Shown here in pieces: positions 51,763 through 59,701 of a stretch of 64,000 nt of DNA. The notes beneath the pieces are model-generated. The model searched no databases. It had not been told where the DNA came from and saw only the letters and a program-made list of their open reading frames with translations. The DNA is from Candidatus Nanohaloarchaea archaeon. GTDB lineage: Archaea; Nanohalarchaeota; Nanosalinia; Nanosalinales; Nanosalinaceae. Made by a program: the position numbers and the translations under genes. The first letter of the stretch is position 1. Every line of letters begins with the position of its first letter. The DNA lies in NCBI GenBank assembly GCA_013343275.1, contig CP046106.1, positions 62,001 to 126,000 on the forward strand, given 5' to 3'.

Positions 51763-52509
51763 ATGCCTCAACAGAAAAGACAGACAGCAAAACTAACGAA
51801 CACGGACGAACTGAATTCAGGTAAATACTTTCAGAAAGAGGGATTCACTCCTAACTACCTTCTAACGCCTGAAGGAAGAAGACTTTCACGTGCACGGCTC
51901 GTGGCTACCGTAGTCGACACTTTCACGAATGAAGACGAAACATACGGATCGATAACACTGGACGACGGCCGAGATACGACCCAGGTCAAGTTCTTCAACG
52001 ACATAGACGATGTCCAGGAGTATGATGAAGGCGATATTGTTGAGGCTATCGGCAAGGTTAGAGAGTACCAGGGCCAGATCTACATGGATGCAGAAGTCCT
52101 AAAACAGGTTTCTGTCGAGAAAGAGCTCCTTCACCAGCTCAAGTACCGGAAGACCATGGAGGAATGGAGCCAGATAAGAGATACTGTCAAACAGCTTAAG
52201 GAATCCGGTAAAGATCAGGAAGATATCGAGAAAGAAATGGCCGGTAAACTTGATGAGGAAGAGGTCGACTCCCTGCTTCAGAGCTTTGGCGAGAGCTTCT
52301 CAGTATCTGAAACACAGGAAGATATCGAGAACCTGGAGAAAGACGTACTTGACGCAGTAGAGAACCTGGACGAAGGAGAAGGAGCAGACTACGCTGACAT
52401 CGTCGACGAACTCGACGAACCAGAGGACAAACTCGAAGACACAATCAACGGCCTACTCAGCGATGGAACCTGCTACGAACCAAAGCCGGGGAAGATCAAG
52501 AAGCTTTAA
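51763..52509 (+). CDS. RPA-like ssDNA-binding protein (OB fold + winged helix)
   Basis: 248 residues. An OB fold covers about 40-120 (RLVATVVDTFTNEDETYGSITLDDGRDTTQVKFF, then IYMDAEVLKQV). A helical linker (about 135-185) and a C-terminal winged-helix domain (about 190-248) follow, giving an RPA32-like layout. Its ending CYEPKPGKIKKL parallels the MCM ending FEPKQGQVQKI. Placed directly after mcm, it is a likely replication partner. The ATG is 43 nt after the MCM stop. Confidence 0.85.
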   Translation: MPQQKRQTAKLTNTDELNSGKYFQKEGFTPNYLLTPEGRRLSRARLVATVVDTFTNEDETYGSITLDDGRDTTQVKFFNDIDDVQEYDEGDIVEAIGKVREYQGQIYMDAEVLKQVSVEKELLHQLKYRKTMEEWSQIRDTVKQLKESGKDQEDIEKEMAGKLDEEEVDSLLQSFGESFSVSETQEDIENLEKDVLDAVENLDEGEGADYADIVDELDEPEDKLEDTINGLLSDGTCYEPKPGKIKKL

Positions 52510-52512
52510 CTT

Positions 52513-53091
52513 ATGACTTCTGAGTCTCACGAACGTCTGTTTGAAGAAGTAAAGGCTATTAATGAGACGCAGGTTTCTTGGCTAGAGACCATCTATCAAA
52601 ATATTCACAAGAATCTTCGATTTAATCTACTCTTTCTCTCTATTCTGATTGGAGCAGGTACAGTGGCTGCAGAGGCAGGCTATTTTAATTTTTCAGAAAG
52701 TCTAAATCCGATGTTGAAGTGGGGTATTGTCTCCATGACTTCTGGTATTGCATTATCTGCTATCCCCTACTTCCAGGCCGAAAGGAGATTCATGGTTAAC
52801 GGTGATGAAATAATTGAGATATTGGAAGCAGATGTTGGTCAGCAAGGCTGGGTTGAAAGTCAATTAGAGGATTATGCGGAATCCATAGATAGGAATGAGA
52901 AGTTCTTGAGATTCAAGAGCGGTGTCTTGCTAGTATCACAACTCCTTTTCATCGGTTCGGTAATTTTGATACTTTCCGGCATACTGCATCTTTATAATAC
53001 GCATCTAGCAGGGTTGATGTTAGGAATACCAACGATTATAGCTGTTATAGCTCTAATTTTAGAATTACTTTACACTGATCCGCTTTGGTAG
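52513..53091 (+). CDS. Four-helix membrane protein of atypical composition (SLATT/mobile-like)
   Basis: 192 residues. An amphipathic N-terminal helix is followed by two membrane helices (about 36-58 and 66-86), a soluble loop (about 90-135, QAERRFMVNGDEIIEILEADVG) and two more helices (about 138-160 and 165-187). Two helix hairpins around a cytosolic loop resemble SLATT-type pore proteins of nucleotide-activated defence systems, but no firm match can be claimed. The DNA is AT-richer, with T-ending codons, no AGGCCT until after the stop, and sits 3 nt after the RPA-like stop in a replication/translation cluster. This suggests insertion from elsewhere. Confidence 0.68.
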   Translation: MTSESHERLFEEVKAINETQVSWLETIYQNIHKNLRFNLLFLSILIGAGTVAAEAGYFNFSESLNPMLKWGIVSMTSGIALSAIPYFQAERRFMVNGDEIIEILEADVGQQGWVESQLEDYAESIDRNEKFLRFKSGVLLVSQLLFIGSVILILSGILHLYNTHLAGLMLGIPTIIAVIALILELLYTDPLW

Positions 53092-53145
53092 GCCTGATAA
53101 ATTAAGAAACTTCCCTTCTATTCTTTGGTATAAGAGGCGATAAAA

Positions 53146-53544
53146 ATGGATTATGATGATTTACTGGAGAAGGGCCGTGAAGAGGTCTCTGAGGAGGAAG
53201 GTTCTGCTGAGAGGTTTGAGATGCCTGAGGTCAAGAGCCGTAAGAAAGGTTCAAACACTGCTATAGAGAATTTCTCGGAGATTGCTGATAAGCTGGGTCG
53301 TGATGAGAAGCATCTTTCAAAGCATATTCAGAGCGATCTAGGTACTTCGGGCCAGATTGAAGGCAGTGAACTGGTTCTGAACGGCGAGTTCCGTAGAGGC
53401 CATGTTCAGTCCAAGGTAGAGGATTACGCCGAGGATTATGTGATCTGTCCGGAGTGTAACAGGCCGGATACGAAGCTTACGAAGGAGAAAGGCGTTGAGA
53501 TCTTGAAGTGCCAGGCCTGTGGCGCTCGAACAGTTGTAGAATAG
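53146..53544 (+). CDS. eif2b: Translation initiation factor aIF2-beta
   Basis: 132 residues: an acidic, partly disordered N-terminal 50 residues, the core (about 55-100; NFSEIADKLGRDEKHLSKHIQSDLGTSG) and a C-terminal zinc ribbon CPECNRPD...CQACG. It is part of the aIF2 heterotrimer delivering initiator tRNA. It has its own short upstream region, so co-transcription with the preceding membrane protein is uncertain. Confidence 0.95.
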   Translation: MDYDDLLEKGREEVSEEEGSAERFEMPEVKSRKKGSNTAIENFSEIADKLGRDEKHLSKHIQSDLGTSGQIEGSELVLNGEFRRGHVQSKVEDYAEDYVICPECNRPDTKLTKEKGVEILKCQACGARTVVE

Positions 53545-53585
53545 GTTTTTCTCCCTTCTTTTTCTCCACTCTTTTATTCCACTTC
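53545..53585 (+). terminator. T-rich terminator-like tract after aIF2-beta
   Basis: GGTTTTTCTCCCTTCTTTTTC and then CTCTTTTATT follow the stop codon, two closely spaced T-tracts of the archaeal terminator type. Confidence 0.5.
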
Positions 53586-53628
53586 TTTAAAGCTTGGGTT
53601 GTAACCGGTTGTTATAGGTGTAAAAATT

Positions 53629-53841
53629 ATGGACGGACAAGAAGCATCACCGGAACAGGCAATGCAGATGATCCAGCAGCGACTAAACGATCTTCAGCTA
53701 ACACTTCACGCCCTTATGAGCGTACTAGATGAAGATGACATGATCGACCAGGAGAGGATCAACGAGAAGGCACAAGAGATCGTTGAGAACCTGGAAGAAC
53801 AGCAGGAAGCTGGTGGACCACAGCCAGAAGACCTAGAATAA
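53629..53841 (+). CDS. Small acidic helical protein
   Basis: 70 residues, Gln/Glu/Leu-rich and probably one or two long helices (about 8-60); no hydrophobic span or cysteines. The leader ATAGGTGTAAAAATT before the ATG resembles the GGTG leaders of tfb and the TrmB-like gene. It has its own transcription unit between aIF2-beta and nth. Function unknown; prefoldin-like or adaptor roles are only guesses. Confidence 0.65.
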   Translation: MDGQEASPEQAMQMIQQRLNDLQLTLHALMSVLDEDDMIDQERINEKAQEIVENLEEQQEAGGPQPEDLE

Positions 53842-53907
53842 CAGTTTTCTAGGCCTCTTCACTGAATTTTTCTCTACATATTTCTCTTAATTTTCTTCCA
53901 ACTGACT

Positions 53908-54660
53908 CTAGAAATCTTCAGGATCAAGATCTCCCTTGTAAACTTCCTGATAGTAGTCGCATTCTTCAGGCCAGATACAGTTCTCGCAGTCAGGATTCTG
54001 AGCCTTTGCGGTATCACGGCCGTACTCGATCATCAAACGATGCAGCTCGTACTTGATATCATCAGGAACTTTCTCCTCAAGTATATCGTGGGCCTTCTCT
54101 CTGCCTGCGTTACGTGGAATAAGGCCTAGTCTCTTTGAAACTCGGTGGACGTGCGTATCCACGGGGAAAACAGGTTTCTTGAAGTAGAAGCACAGAATTA
54201 TTGCTGCCGTCTTCGGCCCGACACCTGGGATCTTTGTCAGCCAGTCCTTGGCCTCGTCAACACTCATATCCTCAAGGAACTCAAGAGAATACCTGTCTTC
54301 GTCCGGAAATCCTGTCCCCGAGTTTTCTTCTGAACCAGGAACACTCCCAGAGTTTCGCTCATCCTCTCTGACAATCTTCAAGGCTTCCTGAATTCTCTCA
54401 GCCTTAGTTGGTCCAAGCCCTGCAATTCTGATAGTATCGACAAGTTCCTCGTAGTCAGCGTTCTCAACTTCCTCCCACGAATCGTATTCTTCTTTCAGCT
54501 GCTTGAAGGCCTTGTCGCGGTTAATGTCGTTGGTGTTCTGCGATAGAATGGTTTCGACAAGGTAGTCAACGCTGCTCTTCTCCTCTGAAGGCTCTGGTGG
54601 TTCGCCGTATCTCACCTTCAGTCTGCGGTTAAGCTCCCGGATTTTCTCTTCTTCGTTCAT
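53908..54660 (-). CDS. nth: Endonuclease III-like DNA glycosylase/lyase, incomplete Fe-S ligand set
   Basis: Removes oxidised pyrimidines. The helix-hairpin-helix KIPGVGPKTAAIIL contains the catalytic Lys, and the catalytic Asp is in PVDTHVHRVSKRLGL. The Fe-S loop normally has four cysteines (C-x6-C-x2-C-x5-C); here it reads GRDTAKAQNPDCENCIWPEEC, so the first Cys is Ala and only three remain. The N-terminal linker (about 100-130) is longer than in bacterial Nth. A TTG at 54696 is in frame, but the ATG at 54660 is preferred by TATA spacing. Downstream of the 166-residue gene. Confidence 0.9.
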   Translation of the reverse strand: MNEEEKIRELNRRLKVRYGEPPEPSEEKSSVDYLVETILSQNTNDINRDKAFKQLKEEYDSWEEVENADYEELVDTIRIAGLGPTKAERIQEALKIVREDERNSGSVPGSEENSGTGFPDEDRYSLEFLEDMSVDEAKDWLTKIPGVGPKTAAIILCFYFKKPVFPVDTHVHRVSKRLGLIPRNAGREKAHDILEEKVPDDIKYELHRLMIEYGRDTAKAQNPDCENCIWPEECDYYQEVYKGDLDPEDF

Positions 54661-54692
54661 AAAGATGTGTCGGTTAGACAGATTTTTATGGT

Positions 54693-55193
54693 TCAAAGAC
54701 TGTCCTGGAAGAAAGGATCCTGTTTGTCTGCTAGAGTCAGCATAGTATTGTAGAACTGGCTGTCGTAGAAATCGGAGTCCTCATCTACCTGTAGAACAAG
54801 TTCTCCGTTCTTCTTGGCACGCCCATCAAGAACGTGAAGGAACTGGAAGAAGTTCTTGTCGCCGCCATTCGATTCCATAAGCTCTGCCGCATCATCAAAA
54901 TTGTTGAAATAGGTTAGTACATCATCACAGTTCTCATAAAAACCGGAGGCTCTCATACCTGCACCGGTCAGATCGTTGTAGTCAACAGCGTCAACAGTAT
55001 CGACATCTAGTTCCCGGGGATCGGCCTCAGGAAACTCGGGGTGACGCATCTCGATACCTGCAAAATTTCTGCCTGGGCTATATTCTCCGCCGTCACGGAA
55101 ATGAAAGCCTAGAACGCCATCCATGCCTTCCTGATCCGCATACTCGAGGGCAGAATCGTAGCTTTCTTCCTCCGAAACAATATGAAACTTCAT
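54693..55193 (-). CDS. Hypothetical protein, 166 residues
   Basis: Unrecognised soluble, very acidic protein. A strand-rich start (MKFHIVSEEESYDSALEYADQEGM and GVLGFHFRDGGEYSPG) is followed by an acidic middle and an aromatic-rich end (NFFQFLHVL, SDFYDSQFYNTML). No membrane helix or metal motif. It sits between the Vms1-like gene and nth on the same strand; the gap to nth suggests possible co-transcription. The function is unknown. Confidence 0.68.
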   Translation of the reverse strand: MKFHIVSEEESYDSALEYADQEGMDGVLGFHFRDGGEYSPGRNFAGIEMRHPEFPEADPRELDVDTVDAVDYNDLTGAGMRASGFYENCDDVLTYFNNFDDAAELMESNGGDKNFFQFLHVLDGRAKKNGELVLQVDEDSDFYDSQFYNTMLTLADKQDPFFQDSL

Positions 55194-55232
55194 ATCAAAC
55201 TCAGTAATCCAAAAACATATAAAGCAAATTGT

Positions 55233-56114
55233 TTACTTTAGAGTCACAAATCCTGTGCTGTAGAGTGCCTCCAGGTCAGGCCTGTTGGGATCAAAGCCTC
55301 CTAGGTACTCTCCAGGAAGATCCTTACACAAACTGCGCTCGCCCACGAGAAAAACATGCTCGTGATCAGGAATTGCCTCTCTGACGTTCTCCAGATGTCC
55401 TTCGATCTGCTCTTCCCTCTTCTTCTCGAAACGGCCCTGCGAGAAACCACCGCTAGAATGCTGACGGTTAACACGATCCTTAACATGCTCGATAACTTCC
55501 AGTTCTCCGGAAGCCTCACGGAAAACCTTGGTGTCGCCGGCAGAGGCTTTTACCCAGACTTTCTCCATCTCGATAAATTCAGAGACCTGATCCAGCTCGA
55601 AACTCTGGCCCGAAAACCATTCTGCCTGGAAGAAAGGCCTGAAATCCAGGAAAATATCGAAAACCTGATCCTCATCAAACAGGTATACCCCCGAGTCATC
55701 GATCTCTCTGAACTGATCTCCTGTAATCGAGTTCTTCAAACCGCTCAAATCACCGAGATCATTCCTATCGCCGGTATGATACACTGTGGCGAGGTCTCCT
55801 ACAGGAGAGTTTATGGAGTCAAGCTTGGAGATAACTCTGCGGGCCTCGTCAAATGAGAGATCCCTCCTCTCGGACTCTTCCTCGGCGTCTTCCTCTTTCT
55901 CCGTGCTTTCTGATTTAAGGCCTTCTAGCTTGTCCTCCAGCCTGTTGGCTCTCTCCTCGGCCTCCTGCTTTTTCTTTGAAAGTTTGCTTCTGCGTTCCTC
56001 CTCTGCCTCAAATCTGTTCCTCCACTTTTCTTTCTCCTCTTCCAGTTCCTCTATCCTATTCTCGAGTTCCTCTATTTTCTCCTCTTTCTCGTTTTCAGAG
56101 TTCCAGGGCCACAT
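55233..56114 (-). CDS. Vms1/VLRF1-like protein, possible peptidyl-tRNA hydrolase
   Basis: 293 residues. A Glu/Lys coiled coil (about 9-85) precedes an eRF1-like domain. Near 210-245 the sequence VKDRVNRQHSSGGFSQGRFEKKREEQ resembles the catalytic loop of VLRF1 proteins, where a conserved Gln (here Q226 in GGFSQ) acts on peptidyl-tRNA in stalled ribosomes. The end HEHVFLVGERSLCKDLPGEYLGG is the following strand-helix. This would place it in ribosome quality control. Assigned by motif eye-match only; haloarchaeal relatives are annotated that way. Divergent from the OB-fold gene. Confidence 0.68.
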   Translation of the reverse strand: MWPWNSENEKEEKIEELENRIEELEEEKEKWRNRFEAEEERRSKLSKKKQEAEERANRLEDKLEGLKSESTEKEEDAEEESERRDLSFDEARRVISKLDSINSPVGDLATVYHTGDRNDLGDLSGLKNSITGDQFREIDDSGVYLFDEDQVFDIFLDFRPFFQAEWFSGQSFELDQVSEFIEMEKVWVKASAGDTKVFREASGELEVIEHVKDRVNRQHSSGGFSQGRFEKKREEQIEGHLENVREAIPDHEHVFLVGERSLCKDLPGEYLGGFDPNRPDLEALYSTGFVTLK

Positions 56115-56222
56115 AACTACGTGTTTTCGGCCTCAGTATTTACAGGGTTTGGTGTTTCTACTGCTGGAAAACAAAAACCCTTTTAAATTTCGTTAGGGGA
56201 ATTCTGTAATAGTGGTAAAATA

Positions 56223-56516
56223 ATGCCCGAAATGACTGTTGAGGAACTTCAAGCGGATTCAGATGATGTTGAAATCAAAGGAACGATCAAAAAGCTTCCA
56301 ACCCCTAGAGCAGTATCAACTCAGTACGGCCAGAAAAGAATTACTACAGTAGTATTCGAAGATGATACAGGAGAAATCGACCTGACGCTCTGGGAAGAAG
56401 AGATCGATGCGATCGAGGAAGGAGCCGACGTAGTAATTGAAGGCGGATACGTCCGTGAATGGGCTGACGACCTCCAACTCAACATCGGAAGAGACGGCAA
56501 CATAGAGCAGGCATAA
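56223..56516 (+). CDS. Single OB-fold nucleic-acid-binding protein
   Basis: 97 residues forming one OB fold of the RPA/SOSS-B type: VEIKGTIKKLPTPRAVST, then RITTVVFEDDTGEIDLTLWEEEID and ADVVIEGGYVREWADDLQLNIGRDG. The phrase V-FEDDTGEI-L-LW is diagnostic of archaeal SSB-like OB folds. Probably binds single-stranded DNA or RNA alone or with the RPA-like protein. TATA-like TTTTAAATTTCG lies about 40 nt upstream. Confidence 0.85.
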   Translation: MPEMTVEELQADSDDVEIKGTIKKLPTPRAVSTQYGQKRITTVVFEDDTGEIDLTLWEEEIDAIEEGADVVIEGGYVREWADDLQLNIGRDGNIEQA

Positions 56517-56596
56517 ACTTTCGGGCCTGACCAGTATCCTTTTTCTTCCATATCTCTATTCTCTATTTCTATATTAGACGCTCACCACCGAAACAG

Positions 56597-56607
56597 ATTT
56601 AAATTTG
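56597..56607 (+). promoter_or_regulatory. TATA box, leaderless GTG start of the GGCT-like gene
   Basis: GATTTAAATTT ends 21 nt before the GTG at 56628, favouring that codon over the later GTG at 56637. Confidence 0.5.
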
Positions 56608-56627
56608 TGACTCGCTGGTAATAATAG

Positions 56628-57392
56628 GTGTCTCTGGTGTCAAAATCAACATTCGGCTACGGTAGCTTGATACTACCAACTTCAGTAATAGCCAGATTTG
56701 ATGATGATATAGGCCCGGCTAAACCTATCTACGATGAAGGTAAGACGCTGGGAGATGAAGGTCTTCTCAGGGATGAAGCCGTAGAGGCCTGGAAGAATGA
56801 GAAGGAGAAAGACGACGGCATCGAGATGGTGCCGGTAAAAATCCCTGGTTTCAGGAGGAATTATACTCTGGAGAAGTATGGGGGAACGATGCTGGAGGGA
56901 GAATCTGGAGACAGAGATGACTTTATCAACGGCGTAGTTATCAGAGGCCTTACCGACGAACAGTACGAAGGTATAGCAAGCACAGAGAACTACGGCAGCG
57001 AAGAGGTGCCTCCTGAAGAGATTGAGAGCTATGTTGATGGGCTTGAGATCGATGAGCCTGTTACTCTCTACACTGAGAGCGTGGATGATCGTTCCGACTA
57101 CTTCACTTCCAGAACCCGTCAGCCGACATACCATGCCAGAATACTGAAAGGCATAGAGATGCTGGGCGAAATGTATGGAGAGGAAGTAGCTCAGGAGTTT
57201 CTGGACGACTTCGAGGAAAACACCTATGAGAATCCGGTTCCTGGCAACTCCTTCAGTGAGGAGACGCCAGAGGATGACAGAAGAGAACTTAGATCAGAGC
57301 TTATGAACACGGTAAGAGCGCAGGACAGATCAATTCAGGGATTCAAGAACCTGATCGAAGGAATCGACCAGGACTACCAGCAGGCCCGCTAA
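56628..57392 (+). CDS. GGCT-like (gamma-glutamylcyclotransferase-fold) protein with long extension
   Basis: 254 residues. The start STFGYGSLILPTS (about 7-19) carries the FGYGSL signature of the GGCT/butirosin-acyltransferase-like fold. The fold continues with PVKIPGFRRNYTLEKYGGT (about 66-84) and GVVIRGLTDEQYEGIAS (about 103-119), the strand-helix normally bearing the catalytic Glu. A helical acidic C-terminal half is not part of the usual domain. It may act on gamma-glutamyl amines, but the substrate is unknown. Read from GTG at 56628; single gene. Confidence 0.75.
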   Translation: MSLVSKSTFGYGSLILPTSVIARFDDDIGPAKPIYDEGKTLGDEGLLRDEAVEAWKNEKEKDDGIEMVPVKIPGFRRNYTLEKYGGTMLEGESGDRDDFINGVVIRGLTDEQYEGIASTENYGSEEVPPEEIESYVDGLEIDEPVTLYTESVDDRSDYFTSRTRQPTYHARILKGIEMLGEMYGEEVAQEFLDDFEENTYENPVPGNSFSEETPEDDRRELRSELMNTVRAQDRSIQGFKNLIEGIDQDYQQAR

Positions 57393-57466
57393 ACCCATTT
57401 TATCATCTTTCTTCTCTAACTCGAAAATAGTAAGACTTTTTGAAACTCAACCTTCACGGTAACAGT

Positions 57467-58552
57467 ATGGGCCTTGAAGACGAGATTCAGCGAGTAGAGG
57501 ATAAGCTTGAAGAGACTCCTGTAAACAAGGCGACCGAAAAAGAAAGAGGCCGACTGAAGGCCCGTATCGCCGAGCTGAAGGAGGAGAAGCAGCAGAAACA
57601 GAAAGGAACCGGCGAGACCTCAGGCTACGCAGTGAAGAAACAGGGAGATGCAACAGTGGCCCTGGTAGGATTTCCATCGGTAGGAAAGTCCACGCTTCTG
57701 AACCAGTTGACGAACGCAGACTCGGATACAGGGGCCTATGAGTTCACAACTCTCGATGTAGAGCCTGGCATGATGAAGCACAGAGGCGCCAATATCCAGA
57801 TACTTGACGTACCCGGACTGATCGGGGGTGCAGCAGAAGGCCGTGGAGGCGGAACGCAGGTACTTTCCGTGGTCAGGAACGCTGATCTCGTGCTGGTAAT
57901 GCTTGATCCCGAGGAGATGCGTTACGATAAGATTACCGGCGAGTTATACGATGCTGGTATCAGGGTTAACATGAGCCCGCCGGACATGAAGGTGGAGAAG
58001 AAAGGCCGTGGAGGAATCAACATATCTACAACAGTTGATCTTGATATCGAAGAGGATACTATCAAGCAGCTCATGCAGCAGAAAGGATATACTAATGCAG
58101 AAGTCGTGATTAGGGAAGAACTGGACCTCGACAGATTCATCGATGGACTGATGAGAAACAGGAAATACGTGCCGGGAATAACTGCGGTTAACAAGATGGA
58201 CTTGCTCTCTGACCCGGAAAGAGAGGAGTACAAGGAGAAGTACGATTTACTGATCTCAGCAGAAGAGGGAAAGAACCTCGACGAGCTCAGAGACATGATA
58301 TTCGAAAGCATAGGCCTTATCAGGATCTACATGAAGGAGAAAGGAGAGGAACCTGACAGGGAGGATCCGCTGATCCTTAGAGAGGGAGATACTGTTGAGA
58401 ACGCTCTTGAAGTACTGCCCGGAGATATGAAGGACCGGTTCAAAAAGGCCAAAGTTACGGGCGAAAGCTCCAAATTCCCTGAACAGAAGGTAGGCATGGA
58501 TCACGAACTTATGGACGAAGACATACTCGAACTCAACCTCCGCCACGTATAG
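57467..58552 (+). CDS. drg: DRG-family GTPase
   Basis: 361 residues from ATG at 57467. The N-terminal helical region (about 1-60) is followed by a G domain: G1 GFPSVGKST (about 67-75), G3 LDVPGLIGGAAEGRGGGT (about 114-131), G4 NKMD (about 243) and G5 SAEEGKN, then a C-terminal TGS domain (from about 287). DRG proteins bind ribosomes and are conserved in archaea and eukaryotes. An in-frame TTG at 57440 is a less likely start. Monocistronic. Confidence 0.95.
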   Translation: MGLEDEIQRVEDKLEETPVNKATEKERGRLKARIAELKEEKQQKQKGTGETSGYAVKKQGDATVALVGFPSVGKSTLLNQLTNADSDTGAYEFTTLDVEPGMMKHRGANIQILDVPGLIGGAAEGRGGGTQVLSVVRNADLVLVMLDPEEMRYDKITGELYDAGIRVNMSPPDMKVEKKGRGGINISTTVDLDIEEDTIKQLMQQKGYTNAEVVIREELDLDRFIDGLMRNRKYVPGITAVNKMDLLSDPEREEYKEKYDLLISAEEGKNLDELRDMIFESIGLIRIYMKEKGEEPDREDPLILREGDTVENALEVLPGDMKDRFKKAKVTGESSKFPEQKVGMDHELMDEDILELNLRHV

Positions 58553-58617
58553 CCGAAATCTTCTTAGAACAGGCCTTATTCTCTATAAAGTGATTAAAAC
58601 CCTTCAAACATCGATTA

Positions 58618-58626
58618 GTTTATAAG
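58618..58626 (+). promoter_or_regulatory. TATA box of the 37-residue ORF
   Basis: GTTTATAAG ends 24 nt before the ATG at 58650, at leaderless spacing. Confidence 0.5.
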
Positions 58627-58649
58627 AGTTGACCTCGGCTTTTCACTTG

Positions 58650-58763
58650 ATGATGGAGTCCGAATTCATGGACGAAGCCGGAAGACAGATCCCGGTAGAG
58701 TTCAACAACGAAGGAATCCATATGAAGATTTTCTCCTACGTTAAAGGCCTAGTCAAAGCATAA
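58650..58763 (+). CDS. 37-residue leaderless small protein
   Basis: Two adjacent ATGs at 58650 and 58653 open 38 codons ending TAA. The product begins MMESEFMDEAGRQIPVEF and ends in a hydrophobic/basic HMKIFSYVKGLVKA, so it looks like a strand hairpin or a short amphipathic helix. Supported by its own TATA box at the right spacing, a T-rich tract after the stop, and an AGGCCT site inside the frame. No family recognised; too short for certainty. Confidence 0.5.
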   Translation: MMESEFMDEAGRQIPVEFNNEGIHMKIFSYVKGLVKA

Positions 58764-58935
58764 GTTTTCGGCCCTTTAACCTCTCTATTTATTTTTCTAT
58801 TACCTTTATCGTATTTCGCTGTCAAAAATTCTGCTGGGGAACTAGATAGGGAATGAAAATTAGGGAATAAGAACGGAGAAATTCCGGAAATAGAAGAATT
58901 TCCTGTGAATACAGAAACTCTCCGAGTTTCGAATT
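58764..58935. other. Intergenic region between the 37-residue ORF and rps8e
   Basis: 172 bases without an ORF of note. The first part is T-rich (CTCTCTATTTATTTTTCTATTACC), a likely terminator for the small ORF; the rest is A/G-rich with an AATTCC(GG) motif. Nothing else seen. Confidence 0.4.
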
Positions 58936-59313
58936 TTACTCCTCTACAGGTACTGCGTTGACAACTCCGTTCTGTCCAGGCCTGGAAGTAATCTTGGCCT
59001 TTCCTTCGGAGGTCTCAACGATGGTTCCTTCTGTAAGTAGAGATCTTCTGACGAAGTTAGGGTTCGCAGGGTTCTCAACTACAGCCTCGATCTCTGCCTT
59101 CTTAACCTCTCCATCCTCAGCAAGGTTAACTGTCTCAGATCTCTTTGCTCTGACCTTTGTAGTATTACCCCTAGCATCCTTCACTGTAATTCTCTGCTCT
59201 CCTACCTCTGGTTCGGAGAACTCTGATCCTAGATCGTATTTTCGAGATTTCCTGTATCTACGGGTTTTACCGCCCGTCTTCTTAGTCATTGATCTTTTAT
59301 GCCAAACAGCCAT
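58936..59313 (-). CDS. rps8e: Ribosomal protein S8e
   Basis: 125 residues. It starts MAVWHKRSMTKKTGGKTRRYRKSRKYDLG, the S8e signature, and continues with NPANPNFVRRSLLTEGTIVE, the second conserved block. A TATA-like CTTTATAAAT at about 59336-59345 gives a leader of a few bases at most. Divergent from the LSm gene. Confidence 0.96.
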   Translation of the reverse strand: MAVWHKRSMTKKTGGKTRRYRKSRKYDLGSEFSEPEVGEQRITVKDARGNTTKVRAKRSETVNLAEDGEVKKAEIEAVVENPANPNFVRRSLLTEGTIVETSEGKAKITSRPGQNGVVNAVPVEE

Positions 59314-59394
59314 AACACCAGTTCATGCGTAAAAATTTATAAAGAATCTTGATATCGAGGCCTCAAAAACCCTTGCAATCGATGGCCTCAAGTT

Positions 59395-59407
59395 AGGTTT
59401 ATATAAG
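59395..59407 (+). promoter_or_regulatory. TATA box of the LSm-L37e operon
   Basis: GGTTTATATAAGT lies about 40-50 nt upstream of the LSm ATG. The leader contains CAGGTG (59430-59435), a ribosome site 9 nt before the ATG. Confidence 0.5.
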
Positions 59408-59444
59408 TTGTCAGGGTTCTGTATGTTTACAGGTGTTCTAAACA

Positions 59445-59684
59445 ATGGCAGATAACAAGAGGCCTTTTGACGTTCTAGATGGGGCCAAGCAAGGAAACGT
59501 ACTAGTAAAGCTAAAAGCATACGGAAGAGATCAGGAACCTACAGTTTCAGGAGAACTTCAGGCATTTGACAAGCATCTTAACATCTGGCTTGAGAATGCT
59601 TCCGTAAAGACAGAAGATGGACAGACAGACTACGGAAAGCTCTTCGTCAGAGGAGACAACGTACTGTTCGTCAGTCCAGAATAA
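59445..59684 (+). CDS. LSm (Sm-like) RNA-binding protein
   Basis: 79 residues with Sm1 (VLVKLKAYGRDQEPTVSGELQAFDKHLNIWLENA) and Sm2 (KLFVRGDNVLFVSPE) motifs, including the RGDNV core that binds uridine-rich RNA. It forms a seven-membered ring. Co-transcribed with L37e 17 nt downstream, the standard archaeal pairing. Confidence 0.96.
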   Translation: MADNKRPFDVLDGAKQGNVLVKLKAYGRDQEPTVSGELQAFDKHLNIWLENASVKTEDGQTDYGKLFVRGDNVLFVSPE

Positions 59685-59701
59685 ATTAACGTGATCATAC
59701 A

